A stretch of DNA of 46,317 nucleotides from contig NZ_WTFF01000017.1 of NCBI RefSeq assembly GCF_019400985.1, positions 1 through 46,317 on the forward strand, in the 5' to 3' direction. This DNA is from Streptomyces bambusae (GTDB lineage Bacteria > Actinomycetota > Actinomycetes > Streptomycetales > Streptomycetaceae). A model generated the notes under the pieces. It worked only from the letters and a program-made list of their open reading frames with translations. It did not search any database and was not told the origin of the DNA. Shown here one piece after another: positions 44,298-46,317 of this stretch (position 1 is its first letter; each line of letters starts with the position of its first letter). Position numbers and translations under genes: made by a program.

Positions 44298-45218
44298 TCA
44301 GGAGGACACCGTGAGGACGATCCGGCCGCGGACGCCGCTCTTCGTCAGCGTTGCGTGTGCCGCAGCCGCCTCCTCCAGGGGGTACGTCGGCCCGACCCGC
44401 AGGGTCAGGTCCCCCGCGTCCACCAGGGCCGACAGCCGCGCCAGGTGTTCGCCGTCCGCCGCGACCTCCTGTTCGGCCATCCGGATGCCCCGGACCGACG
44501 CCGGCGCGCTGCCGGGCCGCAGGCCCACGTAGGCCCCGCCGTCCCGCACGAAGCCCAGCGCCTCCTCCCCGAGGACCGCCGCGTCCAGCACCCCGTCCAC
44601 CGGCGCGGCCGGCGCACCCCCGCGGGCGACGAACTCCGCCGCGCCCAGTTCCCGCACCAGCGCCTCGTCCTCGGCCCCGGCCAGCGCGGTCACCACCAGC
44701 CCGGCCGCGGCCGCCAACTGCACCGCGAACCCGCCGACCACGCCCGCCGCCCCGGTGACCAGCACCGACGCCCCGGCGGGCAGCTCCAGCAGGTCCAGGG
44801 CCCGCGCCGCCGTCAGCCCGCTCAGCGGCAGCACCGCGGCCTCCTCCGCGCCGGCCGAGGCCGGGGCGGGGGCCACCGCGGCCGCGTCGAGGACGACGTA
44901 CTCGGCGTGCGTGCCCGTACCCACCGCCTTGAACGGCCCGTAGTGCAGCCCGACCACCCGCTGCCCGACCGTCCAGCCGGTCACGCCCTCGCCCACCGCG
45001 TCGACGTCGCCGGCCACGTCCCAGCCGAAGCCGAGCGGGGCGTCCCCGCCGAAGATCCCGGCCCGTACGGCGCCGTCGACCGGGTTCACGCCGGCCGCCC
45101 GCACCCGTATCCGCAGCTGGCCGGCGGCCGGCTCCGGCACGGCGACCTCCGTGACACGGAGCTCCTCCGGGCCGCCGAAGGCCTCGACCACGACCGCGCG
45201 CATCATCTTCTCGCCCAT
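44298..45218 (-). CDS. NAD(P)H-dependent quinone oxidoreductase (MDR family, QorA-like)
   Basis: 306 residues of the zinc-less medium-chain reductase family. The N-terminal GroES-like part reads MMRAVVVEAFGGPEELRVTEVAVPEP...VRAAGVNPVDGAVRAGIF; the Rossmann part has GASVLVTGAAGVVGGFAVQLAAAAGLVVTALAG, the NAD(P)-binding GxxGxxG pattern. No Zn-binding cysteine set is seen. It probably reduces quinones. It is divergent from an HxlR regulator, the arrangement of QorA/QorR pairs in actinobacteria. The ATG at 45218 has GAGAGGGATGAGGG before it; a second Met follows at residue 5. Confidence 0.9.
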   Translation of the reverse strand: MGEKMMRAVVVEAFGGPEELRVTEVAVPEPAAGQLRIRVRAAGVNPVDGAVRAGIFGGDAPLGFGWDVAGDVDAVGEGVTGWTVGQRVVGLHYGPFKAVGTGTHAEYVVLDAAAVAPAPASAGAEEAAVLPLSGLTAARALDLLELPAGASVLVTGAAGVVGGFAVQLAAAAGLVVTALAGAEDEALVRELGAAEFVARGGAPAAPVDGVLDAAVLGEEALGFVRDGGAYVGLRPGSAPASVRGIRMAEQEVAADGEHLARLSALVDAGDLTLRVGPTYPLEEAAAAHATLTKSGVRGRIVLTVSS

Positions 45219-45344
45219 GCCCTCATCCCTCTCACTTCGTTTCGTTTCGTTCGTCCGTTTCGCTGCGAACTAACTTAGGGAGAGGTACTTTCCGTTCGTA
45301 AGGACGCACTTCAAGGTGCGTACCCGACCCGGAAGTGAGTGCCC
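45219..45344. promoter_or_regulatory. Divergent promoter/operator between oxidoreductase and HxlR gene
   Basis: This 126-base region contains a TTTCG-repeat run (about 45236-45266), an AT-richer centre and two imperfect inverted repeats. One is GTACTT...AAGGAC around 45287-45307, and the other is ACGCAC (45304-45309) / GTGCGT (45316-45321) with a 6-nt centre. One or both could bind the HxlR protein to control both genes. Confidence 0.55.
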
Positions 45345-45776
45345 ATGGCCACCCGCACCGCCGCCGAACGCCGCGAGGAAGCCCGCCAGGCCTTCGACAC
45401 CTTCCTCAAGGAGTGCCCCACCAGCCAGCTCCTGGCCCGCATCAGCGACAAGTGGGTCGGCCTCGTCATCGGCGCCCTCCGCGAGGCGAAGGACGACGGG
45501 CGGGAGTCCCTGCGCTACAGCGACCTCGGCCGCCAGATCCCCGGCGTGAGCCAGAAGATGCTCACGCAGACGCTGCGCTCCCTGGAACGCGACGGCCTGG
45601 TCAGCCGCACCGTGACCCCGTCCGTACCGGTCCGCGTCGACTACGCCCTCACCCGCCTCGGCTCCGACCTCGCCTGCCTGCTGTCCTCGGTGAAGCGCTG
45701 GGCCGAGAACCACTTCGCCGAGGTCCACGCCAACCGCGCAACGTACGACGCCACCCAGCCCGAACAGGCCGCGTGA
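45345..45776 (+). CDS. HxlR family redox-sensing-type transcriptional regulator
   Basis: 143 residues, HxlR/DUF24 winged HTH. Cys24 (in KECPTSQLLARISDKWVGLVIGAL) matches the conserved N-terminal CP cysteine that senses thiol-reactive compounds in QorR, YodB and HypR. The HTH is SDLGRQIPGVSQKMLTQTLRSLERDGLVSR, followed by the wing TVTPSVPVRVDYALTRLG. It probably represses the divergent oxidoreductase until a quinone or oxidant modifies Cys24. The ATG at 45345 begins the normal family length; a GTG at 45339 adds two residues. Confidence 0.92.
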   Translation: MATRTAAERREEARQAFDTFLKECPTSQLLARISDKWVGLVIGALREAKDDGRESLRYSDLGRQIPGVSQKMLTQTLRSLERDGLVSRTVTPSVPVRVDYALTRLGSDLACLLSSVKRWAENHFAEVHANRATYDATQPEQAA

Positions 45777-46250
45777 CGCACCACGCGGGGGCGCACAGCA
45801 AGCCCGGCCGCCCCGGCGCCGCAGAACCGGGGCACGGGCCCCGGAATCCCCAGGGGCGGCTGCCCGGCAGCCGGAAGGCGAAGCCCACGAGCCACGGGCC
45901 CGGCCCGAGGGGCGCGGGGGCCGGAGCCCGCAGGCGCGGCCACCCCAGAAGGCCCGCGCCGGAGCCCGCAGGCACGGCCGCAGCAAGCACGGCCGTCGGA
46001 AGTCCCGAGGCCGAAAGCCTGCTGGCGCGGCTGCCCGGAGACACCCGGGCCGACCCCCGAGGCACGACCACCGGGAGGCGCGGGCCGACGGCCGCAGGCA
46101 CGGCCACCTGGTGCGCAAGGGCCGGAGCCCCGCAGGCACGGCCGCACGGAGGCCCGGGCCCCAGAGCCCGCAAGCACGGCCACCCCACGCGGCCCCGGGC
46201 GCCGAAGGCCCGCAGGCACGGCCACCGAGGGGCGCAGGGACCGGAGGCCC
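45777..46250. repeat. Degenerate ~38-bp periodic repeat tract (no gene)
   Basis: A motif close to CCCGCAGGCACGGCCAC recurs about every 38 bases: near 45927, 45965, 46003, 46054, 46091, 46129, 46167 and 46209 (several copies degenerate). The conserved core is about 17 bp, with variable sequence between. No open frame in it looks like a real protein. Spacers vary and core copies are imperfect, so it is not a CRISPR array. Confidence 0.65.
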
Positions 46251-46254
46251 GCCC

Positions 46255-46317
46255 TCACCGCCGGTACAGGCCCTCGATCTCCCGCTCGTAGTCGCGCGCG
46301 ATCGCCGCCCTCCGCAG
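46255..46317 (-). CDS. Acyl-CoA synthetase 3' end, partial (copy of 3964-4026)
   Basis: The last 63 bases encode the C-terminal 20 residues plus stop of the long-chain acyl-CoA synthetase (ending EIEGLYRR), identical at DNA level to 3964-4026. The exact identity begins at 46248 and runs to the window edge (70 bases). Either a second near-identical gene continues outside the window or the contig end is a repeat-induced assembly artefact. Confidence 0.6.
   Translation of the reverse strand: MRRAAIARDYEREIEGLYRR

Noticed and set aside
43802..44314. Open reading frames on both strands in the 43742-44297 gap
   Set aside because: The translations are Pro/Arg/Gly-rich with no starts backed by a ribosome binding site and no recognisable domain, as expected of high-GC non-coding DNA.
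45777..46250. The ~38-bp repeats as a CRISPR array
   Set aside because: The repeat cores are imperfect and short, spacers are similar to each other, and no cas gene is present. It is treated as an intergenic repeat.

Overview
The window reads as high-GC actinomycete DNA, almost certainly Streptomyces or a close relative. Evidence: strong third-position G/C bias, GTG and TTG starts, a futalosine-type menaquinone locus, a System II cytochrome c maturation operon, WXG/ESX-like secreted proteins and repeated XRE regulators. No rRNA, tRNA, CRISPR array, IS element or phage gene was recognised.

Layout. (1) 1-3949: a 5'-truncated CU044_5270-type protein fused to a low-GC left edge, a secreted subtilisin-family protease, a small secreted Trp-rich protein and a two-TM membrane protein. 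(2) 3964-5859: a long-chain acyl-CoA synthetase. (3) 6270-8451: ESX-like protein, WXG-like protein with a transglycosylase-like C-terminus, and a small membrane protein, all overlapping. (4) 8524-13443: dicarboxylate/cation symporter, DUF4229 protein, two GNATs, an XRE/TPR-like regulator and a 41-residue peptide. (5) 13550-20425: futalosine menaquinone genes (mqnE, Lrp/AsnC regulator, ubiX, mqnP, UbiD-type decarboxylase) with a rhomboid protease, a Uma2 protein and an unknown 160-residue protein interleaved. (6) 20515-28000: PLDc_N protein, AHSA1 protein, then the minus-strand run hemL, histidine phosphatase, tlpA/resA, ccdA, resB, ccsB, closed by a very strong hairpin. (7) 28077-31773: a protein with a repeat-rich N-terminus, then a second ESX/WXG module ending in a lipoprotein. 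(8) 31971-40862: a tightly coupled biosynthetic operon: uracil phosphoribosyltransferase, EamA exporter, indigoidine-synthetase-type NRPS (A-Ox-A-T-TE), PptA-like tautomerase, PsuG/IndA-type C-glycosidase, IndB-type HAD phosphatase and a double GNAT. (9) 41009-45776: a small secreted protein, two tandem membrane-anchored HTH proteins (DUF2690 and peptidoglycan-binding C-termini), and a divergent quinone oxidoreductase/HxlR pair. (10) 45777-46317: degenerate ~38-bp repeats, then a 70-bp exact copy of the 3' end of the acyl-CoA synthetase gene.

How the parts work together. The menaquinone and cytochrome c/heme genes serve respiration and are core. The operon at 31971-40862 is the clearest accessory biosynthetic locus. 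Its NRPS should turn L-glutamine into an indigoidine-type unit. The PsuG-like enzyme could join a related unit to ribose-5-phosphate, as in minimycin biosynthesis, while the phosphatase, phosphoribosyltransferase and exporter resemble the published minimycin self-protection set. The two ESX/WXG modules share one layout (small ESX-like protein, large WXG protein, small membrane protein or lipoprotein) and look like candidate type VII effector/immunity sets. Both contig edges look unreliable: the left one is compositionally foreign and the right one duplicates internal sequence.
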